Shown in pieces: positions 1 through 9,808 of a stretch of 27,661 nt of DNA. This stretch comes from Intoshia linei. Taxonomy: Eukaryota; Orthonectida; Rhopaluridae. A program made the translations under genes and the position numbers. The DNA is taken from the NCBI GenBank assembly GCA_001642005.1, contig LWCA01000471.1:1-27661 (forward strand), written 5' to 3'. The notes under the pieces were generated by a model. That model searched no databases, was not told where the DNA came from, and saw only the letters and a program-made list of their open reading frames with translations. Each line of letters begins with the position of its first letter. The stretch's first letter is position 1.

Positions 1-174
1 CAAGTATTTTTTATCTGTTTTTATTTCGTACCATTTGAAAATTCAAAATATTTACTGAAATTTTTTTCTTTAAAAAAAATAAATTTTTATTGTTTACCTT
101 CAAGAATGTCCTTCATACTCAATATTCAGATATACTCAATATACCAAATATTAATTTAAATGAAGAAAATTAAA

Positions 175-792
175 CTATGCAAATGGATAATTAATAGAGT
201 ATTTATTATTGTGATACAAAATTATGTAATTTTTTATATTTTCAGGTGTGAATGGTCTCTGTTTAGTTACCATTTTTTTTAACAGACTAAAACTTCTTTC
301 TACGCTGACGGATGTAGAAGGAGCGTTCCTTAGAGAATGACATAATATTGGGGATTTGTTTGAATCTAAATTATTCATAATGGCATATATGTTGTTTTTC
401 GTTAGACGTTTATTAATATAATCCTTTATGCTGCAGGGATCCGAATCAAAGGACAAATTACATAATACATTGTAGGCCTTTTCTATGCTAAATGACGATT
501 CTTGAGCCATTTCTATTACATCTAACAGAGATAAATATGTACATATTTGAATCAAAGCATTGTCTAATCCAAGTTAGTTGACAGCCGCTTTAGCGCGATT
601 TATTATTAAATCATTAAATAAGGCCTTAATTTTAGGGTTGTTGAGTTTATAGAGTGGAATATCCGCAGATATAAATGCCTCCAAAATTGGGTCAGTAAAA
701 TCATGAGACATTTTTAAAAATTTAGGTAGAGGAGGAGTATCGTTTGACAATTTGTGTTTTTTTGTGTTTCTGTGAACTTTAATAAAGTGCAT
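175..792 (-). pseudogene. hAT transposase remnant, N and C termini fused by an internal deletion
   Basis: One reading frame of about 206 codons from an ATG at 792, broken by a single TAA at 574-576. The N-terminal part contains LPKFLKMSHDFTDPILEAF and ADIPLYKLNNPKIKALF, the segment following the BED finger in hAT proteins of the CGGBP1-like group. The part below 555 is the hAT dimerisation domain, with APSTSVSVERSFSLLKKM and RPFTPENIKNYI. The DDE catalytic core of several hundred residues is missing between them. Terminal repeats and target duplication were not identified. It is non-autonomous or decayed; a domesticated protein would need the stop codon removed or read through. Confidence 0.75.
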
Positions 793-1194
793 TTTTTCAT
801 AGAAAACTGCAATTGCAATTTATACAACTAAGTAAATTATCAGTTCTCTTGAATTCATTAAGATACATTCATTATGTTGTTCATTTTAAAATGAGGAGAT
901 TTTGTAGTTTTTGGCATGCTAAATGAATGTTACATCATTTCGCGATGATTAAAATTTTTCCTGTAAAAGTGAAACTTTTAGACTGAAATAGTGTTTATTT
1001 TCATTTTCAAAAAAAATTACTTTATTAACATTATAAAATTTTAATTAGCTAATTAATAAACATAATATTGGTATGATCATGCTAATTAACATATAAAAAA
1101 TTCACTTTATTAACTTTTACTTGCCCTAGTCATTATACACACATTGTATGTGTAATTGACATGTAATATTTGTTATTTGTAAAATTTTATTATA
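793..1194. other. No gene seen; AT-rich spacer between hAT fragments
   Basis: Very AT-rich sequence with no open frame or repeat I can support. Possibly diverged flanks of the two neighbouring hAT remnants. Confidence 0.5.
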
Positions 1195-1838
1195 TTGTTA
1201 ACCGATGCCGCGTCTTATATGAAAGTTGGAGGTTCAAAACTTAAGAGTGAAACATTTGAATCCGACAATGGTGAAAGATTTAAATTTTCAAATTTGTTTC
1301 ATGTCACTTGCATTCTTCACTTATACCATAATATAATATCGAAATACTATACCAATGCATCTAACCTTGTCGTTTGCATGAATTTGGCTTTTTCCAAATG
1401 CGACACTCGGAAAAAAGCATTTACCACCATCTCTCTATCTCGCACATATTTCAAAACCAGATTTGGTGATTGGTTGAAAGAATGTACAATTATCACTTTT
1501 TACATATTTTAATTACAGAATTTTGCACAGTACATTACACAATCTCTGATGCTTTGGATAGTTTAAACAATTTAAACTTTAAAAAGGATCCAGCAAATAT
1601 CAAAATTTACCTTGATAAAAGACTAGAGAGCAGTGACACCAAGAGCATTGAAAATTTCACAAGAGAAGATATAACACCCAGCCAATATACAAAGCTTCTT
1701 ATGTGCCAATCTACGTCGATTAGTGTAGAAAGGAGTTTTTCAATTTTGCATAAAATCAATGCTAAAGGAAGAAATTTCAAAGCAGAGAATTTGGCTGAAT
1801 ACATTCTACTCAAATACAATTTGGGAAATGAAATATAA
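1195..1838 (+). pseudogene. hAT transposase remnant, second copy, frameshifted
   Basis: The first frame (1195-1512) reads LTDAASYMKVGGSKLKSE... and FHVTCILHLYHNIISKYY, matching the hAT core around the second catalytic region (SDAAPYM... and LHVTCLAHALHR). A second frame (about 1470-1838) reads ALDSLNNLNFKKDPANI and ends with the dimerisation motif CQSTSISVERSFSILHKI and FKAENLAEYILLKYN. The frames differ, so a frameshift or deletion lies around 1470-1512. The N terminus and part of the core are absent. It belongs to the same broad group as the fragment at 175-792 but is a distinct copy in the opposite direction. Confidence 0.75.
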
Positions 1839-2242
1839 TTTTGAAGTAATTTATATTGTTTCTAATATAACTCGATTTAGATTTATTTTTTCAATACATC
1901 CACCACCATTTCAACACATCAAATATGGACGCCACTGATAAGCAAAAGTTAATGGTTGTCGGTAAAAGTAGAAACCCTATATGTTTCAAAGGTTATGAAT
2001 CATAACTTATGATCTATCTGTGTATTATACTTCCTCAAAATCCAGCTGGGTCAATATATATATAACATAGTGCAACATTTTTGAACTGTGAAATATCTGT
2101 GTGATAAGCGTAGCCTTCCACTTATAGTAACAAGATTTGAGTAGTTTCTATCACGTAGTTTTGTTTAGTTTAGTTTTAATTAATGATTTATTAATTTCTC
2201 AAAATTGGTATCATGGATACAAAATCAAAATAAAAGTTTATT
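1839..2242. other. No feature seen
   Basis: AT-rich sequence after the second hAT fragment, with no supported gene. Confidence 0.5.
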
Positions 2243-2476
2243 TTACAATTTTTTGGGGCTGTGAATATGAAAAGGAGGGTAAGATATAGAGTCAATGATA
2301 TCTAGAGATGATTCATTGACGGATACAGAAGTGATATTTAAATTTTTTGTAGGTTTAATGTTTTTACTTTTTTTTGAAAATAAATTAGGCTTTGATTTAC
2401 AAAAATGACATTGTGTGTCTACAATGGGCTTTACCCATGATTTTGTACTGTCATATCGTTGTATCATATTACTCAT
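2243..2476 (-). CDS. Possible 3'-terminal exon of an unrecognised gene
   Basis: About 77 codons reading YDSTKSWVKPIVDTQCHFCK and later SYPPFHIHSPKKL, then TAA directly followed by AATAAA (2242-2237 on the minus strand). Composition is protein-like, including one CHFC pair. No upstream exon could be joined convincingly, and the family is unknown. The adjacent plus-strand frame 2459-2647, with CSKCANKYVQQNC, is an alternative of equal weight. Confidence 0.25.
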   Translation of the reverse strand: MSNMIQRYDSTKSWVKPIVDTQCHFCKSKPNLFSKKSKNIKPTKNLNITSVSVNESSLDIIDSISYPPFHIHSPKKL

Positions 2477-2649
2477 ATCAGTGTGACATGTTCAAAATGT
2501 GCAAACAAATATGTACAACAAAATTGTGGAATCCCCTATTCACTTGATGTCACAATTTGTTTATACAATAATACCAATTTCTGGTTAAATCCAAGAGAAT
2601 GTATTGAATATTTTTTTTACTCTTCAAAATGTACGCTCTACAGATAAAA

Positions 2650-3734
2650 CAAAATTTGATCGATTTTTTATGTTTACATGTTACATGTTTACAAAATTGA
2701 TCATACTTGACAGCATTCATTGTATTATTAACAATTAAAATATAAATAAAATATTAAAAAAAAATTGATTTCGAACTTAAACGTTAATTTAAACAAAATA
2801 TTAATCAAATTTTTGTATACGATGGAATCTCTGTATTGACCATATTCATTGCAAACATGACTAACAAGATCGTGAATCTTTACATATTGATTCTTCAATC
2901 ATTTTGTGCCTGACTCCAAGGCTCATTGTACCTCCATGGGATTGGATAACAATTGCAAAATCCTATTATTAGTAAATCAATGTCCTGCCCATCCACCTGT
3001 GCAATTTTTATTTTCTGATAACATGGCTGTATTATACACTCCTCCAAATACAACCGCAAAACCAGGGTATAATTAAGTCGTTTAAATGTCGATACAATCA
3101 AAATTTCATCAAAACTATTATTTCATGGCGTGTAACTGCAGTCATGAAAAAATAGACTCTCAGAATGTGCCTTGATAATGCTTTAAATCATGGCATGATA
3201 TTAACTACAATGTATTTACCCAGGCTTGGAGAAACATTCAGGGTATTGACAAAGTATCCAAATATGAAATTAATGAATGCAATAAGCAAGATCTTTTGTA
3301 TTATTTGAAAAAATTTATTAAATATTGATAATTATTATTTATTTTAGAATCTTCACAAAGATAATGATATAAATATAATGAGGAAATTGGAAAATAAATT
3401 AATTTGTATATGTTAATACAGTAATACATCTTGTAAATATTTTATAATACGAAACTAAGTACCTGTCAATCGTATATTTCTTATATTTAAAGTCTTCAAG
3501 TGTAGTTGTTTCATCAATGTTGAAAATATGATCTGTATAGCCACAATATTTATTTATAGAATTCGAAAATAAAAACAATCGGATGTAAATAACCCATTGT
3601 GAAATGGTTTATAGCTCATTTTTGATTTTTCTCTAAACATACTATCGCGCAGCAGTTGAAAACCCTGTCTTATATTTTAGGGCAGAACATAAACTAGAAT
3701 TTTTTAATCGATTAACTTTCGTTTTTTGGTTCAA
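2650..3734. other. Mostly featureless; weak minus-strand frames
   Basis: A 68-codon minus-strand frame (2895-3101; IIGFCNCYPIPWRYNEPW) is protein-like but isolated. Near 3490-3545 the minus strand reads YTDHIFNIDETTTLEDF, reminiscent of the DE motif of DDE transposases of the pogo type, too short to assign. Possibly an old transposon relic. Confidence 0.3.
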
Positions 3735-4560
3735 AATATACAATTTAAACAAAATGTTTTGAAAATAAGAATTTAAAAATTGCGAAGGAATGAATTATAT
3801 AGATTTTCACCCATATTTCTTTATTGGAAATGTGTAGAGGTTCAATACACACTTTTTTGAAATTGCATTTTGAAACATTGTAGGATCAATATTTACATTT
3901 TCAATTTTTTTTTATATTTTTTTATCGAAATATTTGAAAAATATTGTTGATAATATATTAAAAATTATTTTTCATCGGGAATGCGAGATTTCTCGGGTTG
4001 AACTTTTGTATTTATATCAATTGGAATAAGCTCTATCAGAATAATCTTCTTTTTTTTTAATTTTCGGACAGTTAATTATTTCACATTTTTTGTTTTAATA
4101 AAATATTTCGAAAAAAAAATATATGAATACTAAAATGCTTTTTTGACCGTGAAGTTATCACTTGTTCGGATTAAATTTTTTTATGTATGTTAACAGGATA
4201 TAACTGTACTACCTGTAATTTTTTTAAATTCTGAAGCTGTTTTCATAAAAAAGGGTAATTTGTGGTTTTGGCCATGAAGATATAATTTTTTTAAGTTTAA
4301 ATTTATGATAATGTTTATGGTTTTAAAATTCGTATCAGCGTATATATTTTTTTAACTCTCTAACTAGTTTGATTTTTAAAAAAAAAGGACAATTGAGGTT
4401 TTTGACCCGTAAGCTGTGAATTTGAAATTTATCCTATCATTACCCCAGAAAAAACTGTAATTGAAATGTAGACTTTATAAAATTCTAAGATTGGTAGTTA
4501 TTGAAAAAAAGTGGAAAACACACACACAAACATATATTGCGTAGCATATTATTTAAGTAA
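3735..4560 (+). repeat. Dispersed repeat family, copy 1
   Basis: Matches the reverse complement of about 26590-27330 over most of 3955-4560. Shared landmarks: TTTCTCGGGTTGAA, GAATAAGCTCTATCAGAATA, TTTTCGGACAGTTAATTATT, AATGCTTTTTTGACCGTGAA, AATTTATGATAATGTTTATG and GTAGCATATTATTTAAGT. The 3735-3830 part matches the reverse complement of about 24160-24275 instead. No coding capacity or terminal repeats seen. Class unknown. Confidence 0.7.
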
Positions 4561-4746
4561 GGATATTTATTTAAATTATCAGTTTCACTTAACGGTTCCA
4601 TTATATCAATTTGCCACAGTTGATTCAACAACTTTCAATTCACAAATCTATTGTGCTTTTGATGTTTGGAAGCATTACACTTATTACACTCAATATTATT
4701 ATTAAATGTTCTTTTATGTCTCGATACAATTGTTTAGTTAACATTC

Positions 4747-4763
4747 AGTCCAGTGACTGGACT
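4747..4763. other. Perfect 17-bp palindrome plus triple ACATGTCA motif (4792-4818)
   Basis: AGTCCAGT-G-ACTGGACT is a perfect inverted repeat with 8-bp arms and a single-base centre. Just downstream ACATGTCA occurs at 4792, 4800 and 4811. Both lie upstream of the possible start codon at 4890, so they could be promoter elements, or a remnant transposon end. Confidence 0.4.
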
Positions 4764-4889
4764 ATAGTGGTGACCCGCGAGTCAATTCACGACATGTCAA
4801 CATGTCACAAACATGTCACATCAATTTAAATTTTGACAATATAAATCGAACTGCATTTGTATTTAAATTACAATTTGCGATAATAAAAA

Positions 4890-5110
4890 ATGATAAACTC
4901 TGAAATTAATGAAACTACAAGTTGTATTAAATATGAAGATGGAAGAATTATTACATGTGCTGCTCAACCCATTTCCTCTGTTGAAGAGCTTTCGGTATTT
5001 ATTAACTACAAACACAACAATATAATGTAAAAATTATATATTTTTATTTACAGAACCGAACCATTTCGGGTCTCCGAATTTTTTCTAAAATGGTAGCATC
5101 ATTTTTATAA
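4890..5110 (+). CDS. Possible small spliced gene or 5' end of a gene, 53 codons as read
   Basis: An ATG at 4890 opens 35 codons (MINSEINETTSCIKYEDG..., then CAAQPISSVEELS) with balanced composition, ending at a GTATTT donor (4995). A 59-nt AT-rich stretch ending in TTATTTACAG (5053) follows, and the frame resumes at 5054 with NRTISGLRIFSKM, then VASFL and a TAA at 5108-5110. ATG|GTAGCA at 5092/5093 could instead be a second donor, leading into an intron holding the element at 5217-6312. The product is not recognised. The palindrome and triple ACATGTCA motif lie 70-145 bp upstream. It may be truncated by the transposon insertion or by the assembly breaks. Confidence 0.4.
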
Positions 5111-5216
5111 ATTGAGCATTTAAAAAAATATTCAACTTTTTTAAATGTCAATGTTTTGTAAGTCAAAATTAACTTAAACAATTTTGTATCCCATTTTTTT
5201 AGTTTAATCAAGACTA

Positions 5217-6312
5217 CCATTTCACTATCAATATTATAATAATTACAACCGAAGTGATAATAACTAAATTCAATATGATAACATTTTGCAAGACGATAAA
5301 ATAACCACAAGCAATGTGATAATAGCAAGTTTCAATGTGATCATTGCTATATTTAAAGTGATAATCAAATTATTAAGGGTTTCTGGCATATTTTGACCAA
5401 AAATTAAATTGTAATTAACAGGAAATGTAATATGGTTGAATCGCACTACCTATAATATATTTTTTTACGTTTAAGGTGTATAATATATACTGTATATTTA
5501 AGAACAATATTCGAATTTTCTTAGTTTAAATTGTTAAAAATATCCGTATGTTCTTTGCAGGTTCATTTAATTATAATATAGTTTCGAAATAAAAATATAA
5601 ATTCATTTTGAAAGATATCATATTTACATTCCAAGTAAGAATATTCACAAATTAAATAAATTAAAAAAAAAAAATTTACTTTTTTTTTTCAAAGTAAAAA
5701 TAGCTATTATCAATGTAAGAATAATTACATTCAAAATGAGAGGAAAAATTTCAACTAAATTCTTAGTGTAATTTATTATTATATTTTTATTAATGTTTTT
5801 TATAATTAAGTGCATATATATGTTAATTAACATATTATATTAATTAAATTTCAAAAAAATATTCACAAATACGTTTAATTTCGAATATAATATATAAAAA
5901 TAACATTTTTAATNTAATGGTTATGAAGTGGAGTCAAGACTCAAGTCTAAGGAATACAAAATTTCAAAAATTCTCATGTTCACTATTAAAAAAATAGAAT
6001 CAAATAAGGAAAAATATGAAATTATAAATTTTATGATTTTTAAATATGACTCAATACTGACGTAAAAAATAGAAATTTTGGCCCATATAATACTTGTTAT
6101 AATTTTAATTAGTTGTAACGAAGTTTCTGTTTATATTTATGTAAGATTTTTTGAATAAACCCCATTATCACATTGCATTTAACTATAATCATATTAAAAG
6201 TAATTGCTATCACATGGCTTGTAATTGTTATCACCTTGACAATCGTTATTCCATTTTGAATTTAGCTATTATCACATCGGTTGTAATTACCATCATATGG
6301 ATAGTGAAATGG
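5217..6312. mobile_element. Foldback-like TIR element, about 1.1 kb, TA-flanked
   Basis: The perfect 13-bp ends CCATTTCACTATC (5217-5229) and GATAGTGAAATGG (6300-6312) are each flanked by TA (5215-5216, 6313-6314). The imperfect inverted repeat continues inward about 150 bp on each side and is built of degenerate tandem units around GTGATAATAGC/GATAACAATTAC. The interior is AT-rich with no transposase. An N at 5914 lies inside, so the exact length is uncertain. TA duplication suggests Tc1/mariner-type mobilisation, but the end sequence is not one I can name. A second copy of the right end (7604-8124) is probably an assembly duplicate. Confidence 0.65.
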
Positions 6313-6651
6313 TATAGATAGGGAATTTAAAACTATAGAAACAGTAGGTAAAACCTTTAAATTAAAGGTTAAATTGCAATAAAATGTAAATTGTAAAATT
6401 TAATACAAAATAATTTAACTTATTTTGAAAAATGGTTTTAAAACTTTTAGTTTACATTGTAAATTAATGGCGAGTTATAGAGTTGGAGAACTCTGGAGAG
6501 AATACTGTACTTCATATACAGTAGTTGGAAAACAAAGAAATGCTAACAAATTACAAATATTACCAACACGCATAGTGTTATAAGTTATTAGTGAATTTAA
6601 CATATGGAGTCCATATTATGGACACAAAACGAAATGATTTTTTATCAGTAA
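6131..6651 (+). repeat. Exact 521-bp direct repeat, copy 1
   Basis: Identical by eye over 521 bp to 7604-8124. Its right end abuts the N at 6652. It includes the right end of the foldback element and a flank with the short frame MASYRVGELWREYC. Probably two contig ends that overlap and were not merged. Confidence 0.9.
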
Positions 6652-6652
6652 N

Positions 6653-7602
6653 CAACTAAATTCAAAGTGAGAATTTATTATTATATTATTATTAATATTT
6701 TTTTATAATTAAATGCATATATGTTAATTAACATATTATATTAATTAAATTTCAAAAAAATATTCACAAATACGTTTAATCTCTAATATAAAATAGAAAA
6801 AGACATTTTTAATATTTTTTTATGAAGAAATTTAAAGGCAATGTATTTAAGTAAAATTTAATGGTTATGAAGTAGAGTCAAACTTAAGTCAAAGGAACAT
6901 TAAAATTTCAAAAATTGTCATGTTCACTATTAAAAAAATAGAATCAAATAAGGAAACATTAAATTATAAATTGTATTACTTCCTAATCATATAATTAATG
7001 TTTGAGGGTTCTTCTTTTTTTAAATTCGTATATATAATTTATTTTATAGCAAATATTTCACTAATTTTTTCAGGAATGATTTCGGTAAAAAAAATTTCGA
7101 AGTTATGAATAAGCATAATTGCCTCAACGTACGTAATTCAATGTGTTGAGGATATATGGTCAGATTCTTTAGAAGCAGAATTTTCATCAGTATTGGAACC
7201 AATTACTATACCTTCCTTGTTAATAATGTTGTTTATTATAAAATTCTCTTGGTCCACATCATCATATGGAACAGTGGTTCCCAAACTTTTTCCACGGTGA
7301 ACCACTTGTAAAAAAAATGTATGTGAACCATATAATTTTTCTTAAAAATCGTTTTAATCCTGAACATGTCACTAATGTAACACTGGTATGAATTTATTAT
7401 ATATTTTTCCTTAAAATTTAAATTAAATTAAAAATTTTACATTTATTTTGAAGTTGTAGCTGCTATGTCGTAATTAAAAAAATATATTCATTTCATTTCA
7501 AACATACTTATACATATATGATAAACAAATTACCAGTGCCAAACATATCGTATCCGAGATTCGACGTCGGTGGGATCTCGAAGAAAATTTTTTAAAGTGG
7601 AA
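6653..7602 (+). other. Insert between two Ns, partly a diverged copy of 5750-6000
   Basis: Its first 330 bp repeat 5750-6000 in the same order with scattered substitutions and indels; both contain CATATTATATTAATTAAATT and the run around ATGTTCACTATTAAAAAAAT. The rest carries a hAT-like end (CAGTGGTTCCCAAACTTTTT at 7272) and a minus-strand frame (7128 to about 7265, ending in ESDHISSTH and a stop) of unknown identity. It looks like an alternative-haplotype or repeat contig misplaced here. Confidence 0.6.
7272..7330. mobile_element. hAT-like terminus
   Basis: CAGTGGTTCCCAAACTTTTT followed by CCACGGTGAACCACTT is typical of hAT element ends. The other end is not visible; the segment stops at the N at 7603. 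Confidence 0.45.
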
Positions 7603-7603
7603 N

Positions 7604-8124
7604 TTATATTTATGTAAGATTTTTTGAATAAACCCCATTATCACATTGCATTTAACTATAATCATATTAAAAGTAATTGCTATCACATGGCTTGTAATTG
7701 TTATCACCTTGACAATCGTTATTCCATTTTGAATTTAGCTATTATCACATCGGTTGTAATTACCATCATATGGATAGTGAAATGGTATAGATAGGGAATT
7801 TAAAACTATAGAAACAGTAGGTAAAACCTTTAAATTAAAGGTTAAATTGCAATAAAATGTAAATTGTAAAATTTAATACAAAATAATTTAACTTATTTTG
7901 AAAAATGGTTTTAAAACTTTTAGTTTACATTGTAAATTAATGGCGAGTTATAGAGTTGGAGAACTCTGGAGAGAATACTGTACTTCATATACAGTAGTTG
8001 GAAAACAAAGAAATGCTAACAAATTACAAATATTACCAACACGCATAGTGTTATAAGTTATTAGTGAATTTAACATATGGAGTCCATATTATGGACACAA
8101 AACGAAATGATTTTTTATCAGTAA
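7604..8124 (+). repeat. Exact 521-bp direct repeat, copy 2
   Basis: Identical to 6131-6651. Its left end abuts the N at 7603. Beyond 8124 the sequence continues as unique DNA toward the 3' end of fry. Confidence 0.9.
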
Positions 8125-8261
8125 AATAATAGTTATATACAGTGTATAATATTTTTTTTGAACCTTTTAAACCAAATTTGATAAGTTTTTTATGGGAACT
8201 TTGTATCTTCTAATTTTTTAACATTTTGAAGATAATTTTGGGACAAAAATTTGATTCTTAA

Positions 8262-8341
8262 TTTCTTAAAAACCCCTTTGAAAGTTTGATTCAAAAAAAA
8301 ATCCTAAAAACCCCCTTGAAAGATTGGTTCAAAAAAATTCC
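8262..8341 (+). repeat. Two-unit tandem repeat, about 40 bp
   Basis: CTTAAAAACCCCTTTGAAAG and CCTAAAAACCCCCTTGAAAG, each followed by TTTGATTC/ATTGGTTC and an A run, lie head to tail. Apart from this, 8125-8687 holds nothing I can identify. Confidence 0.5.
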
Positions 8342-8687
8342 TTACCTAGCTGCATACCCTACATTTATAAATTTAAATGTTTGTGTGCGTTCCCGGTTAT
8401 TTAAAAACGCAAATTCTAAGAGTTTTTCAAGACCAAATATATGATGTGAGATAATAAATTTATCCCAGATTAACACTATGCTTGTGGTAATATTTGAAAT
8501 TTTTTAGCATTTTTATATTTTCCAACTACTAGATATGAAGTATATAACACTGATAGTGTCAAAAACCCATATTGCCATTTTACAATCTAATATTATTTTA
8601 CAAATACAGTAAAATAATTTTTTGCAACCTCTCTAACCCTTCCAATGACCTTTTAAAAGAATAATGTGTATATTAATTGACTGAATG

Positions 8688-9808
8688 TCAATAAATTATA
8701 ACATTAAAATTACCATTAATTTTGCCATGGTAAATGGATTTGATTAGACAATCATATAATAATTTAATGTAAATATGATTTAAATTATCAGTTATGCAAT
8801 TCCGATTTATATTATACTTTGATAAAAGATTTTTTCTATTAATAAATAAAATAAAATAGAATATAATTGATAAAAATAAATCATACATTTTAATCTTATA
8901 ATCAGAAATTAGATTGTTAATTTGTATTTTAGACAGTGCGCCTCCAAATATTTTATATGCTCGACCTTTCGACAAGTTACTTTTTGCAACTTTATAAACA
9001 TTTTCTACATTAGAGAGCACAGATGATACGTCTTCACACTAAAACCACGTACATTTAATGGATTGTCAAAATATTAGACATAATCCTTACTTATATAAAT
9101 AAAATCGTTAAAAATGTATGTCTGTTTATTATATATTTATTTGTTCCAGTTTAAGAAAGTAAGGGGAGTCGACAGTTTAACAAATTCCATATTCTTATAA
9201 CAGTTTTTCCAGAGTGATGTTTTATCGCAAATTTCAATTTCAGAATTTAAGTCCTTCAAGGTTAAAAACCCCCAGGGTCCTTTGTTTTTAAATTCAAACT
9301 AGTCCTAGAATTATAAAAAATACAGTCTAATAAAAAGTTTTAAATTCATCAATATTATGATAATTTTCAATTTTAAAATCTTACATCTTCACGACCAAAA
9401 CCACAAATAACCCTTTTTTGTAAAAATTAAAAAAGTCTTATAATTTTATACAATATAAATTCTGGAGTGATTCATAAATGGTAACCTCAAAAAAGGTAAT
9501 TTTGACGATCAAAAACCCAGATTACCCTTTTTTAAAAATGAAAACAAAAGATGGATCGGAAAAGATGGTATACTTGAATTAGACGCTGTTTGTACGTAGT
9601 ACATAACAGGCAACTAGTAGTACATGTAAAATAAATATATTACCTCATTGGACGTATTTACATAAAAATGATAAACATAATCGTAAAGTGAATCATATGA
9701 TACAAAAACTTGACATAATTCATATGTTAAATTGCAAACATTTTCAAAAATTGGTATAATTTCCTTCGTATCCTGCTTTGTTAATTTGAATAACATGTTG
9801 GACCAATT
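8688..9808 (-). other. fry: fry putative coding exons 5 and 6 (C terminus)
   Basis: Exon 5 is 9808-9644, 55 codons, phase 0 at both ends, flanked by TTTTGTTAG and GAG|GTAATA. It contains LFKLTKQDTKEIIPIFENVC, plausibly the FRY helix with LYKLHFQLLLLFQAYCK. Exon 6 opens at 9038 after TGGTTTTAG with CEDVSSVLSNVENVYK and runs to a stop at 8688 (116 codons); its last 50 or so residues are hydrophobic/Asn-rich and less convincing, so another splice may lie within it. No AATAAA follows immediately. A separate minus-strand gene cannot be excluded for these exons, but preserved phase-0 frame, spacing and total length favour fry. Confidence 0.5.

Noticed and set aside
5044-5328. Minus-strand 94-codon frame
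   Set aside because: Overlaps the left end of the foldback element; its composition reflects the GTGATAAT repeats.
6470-6590. Short frame MASYRVGELWREYC as a gene
   Set aside because: Only 38 codons, no recognised family, and duplicated by the apparent assembly error. Kept only as a note in the repeat entry.
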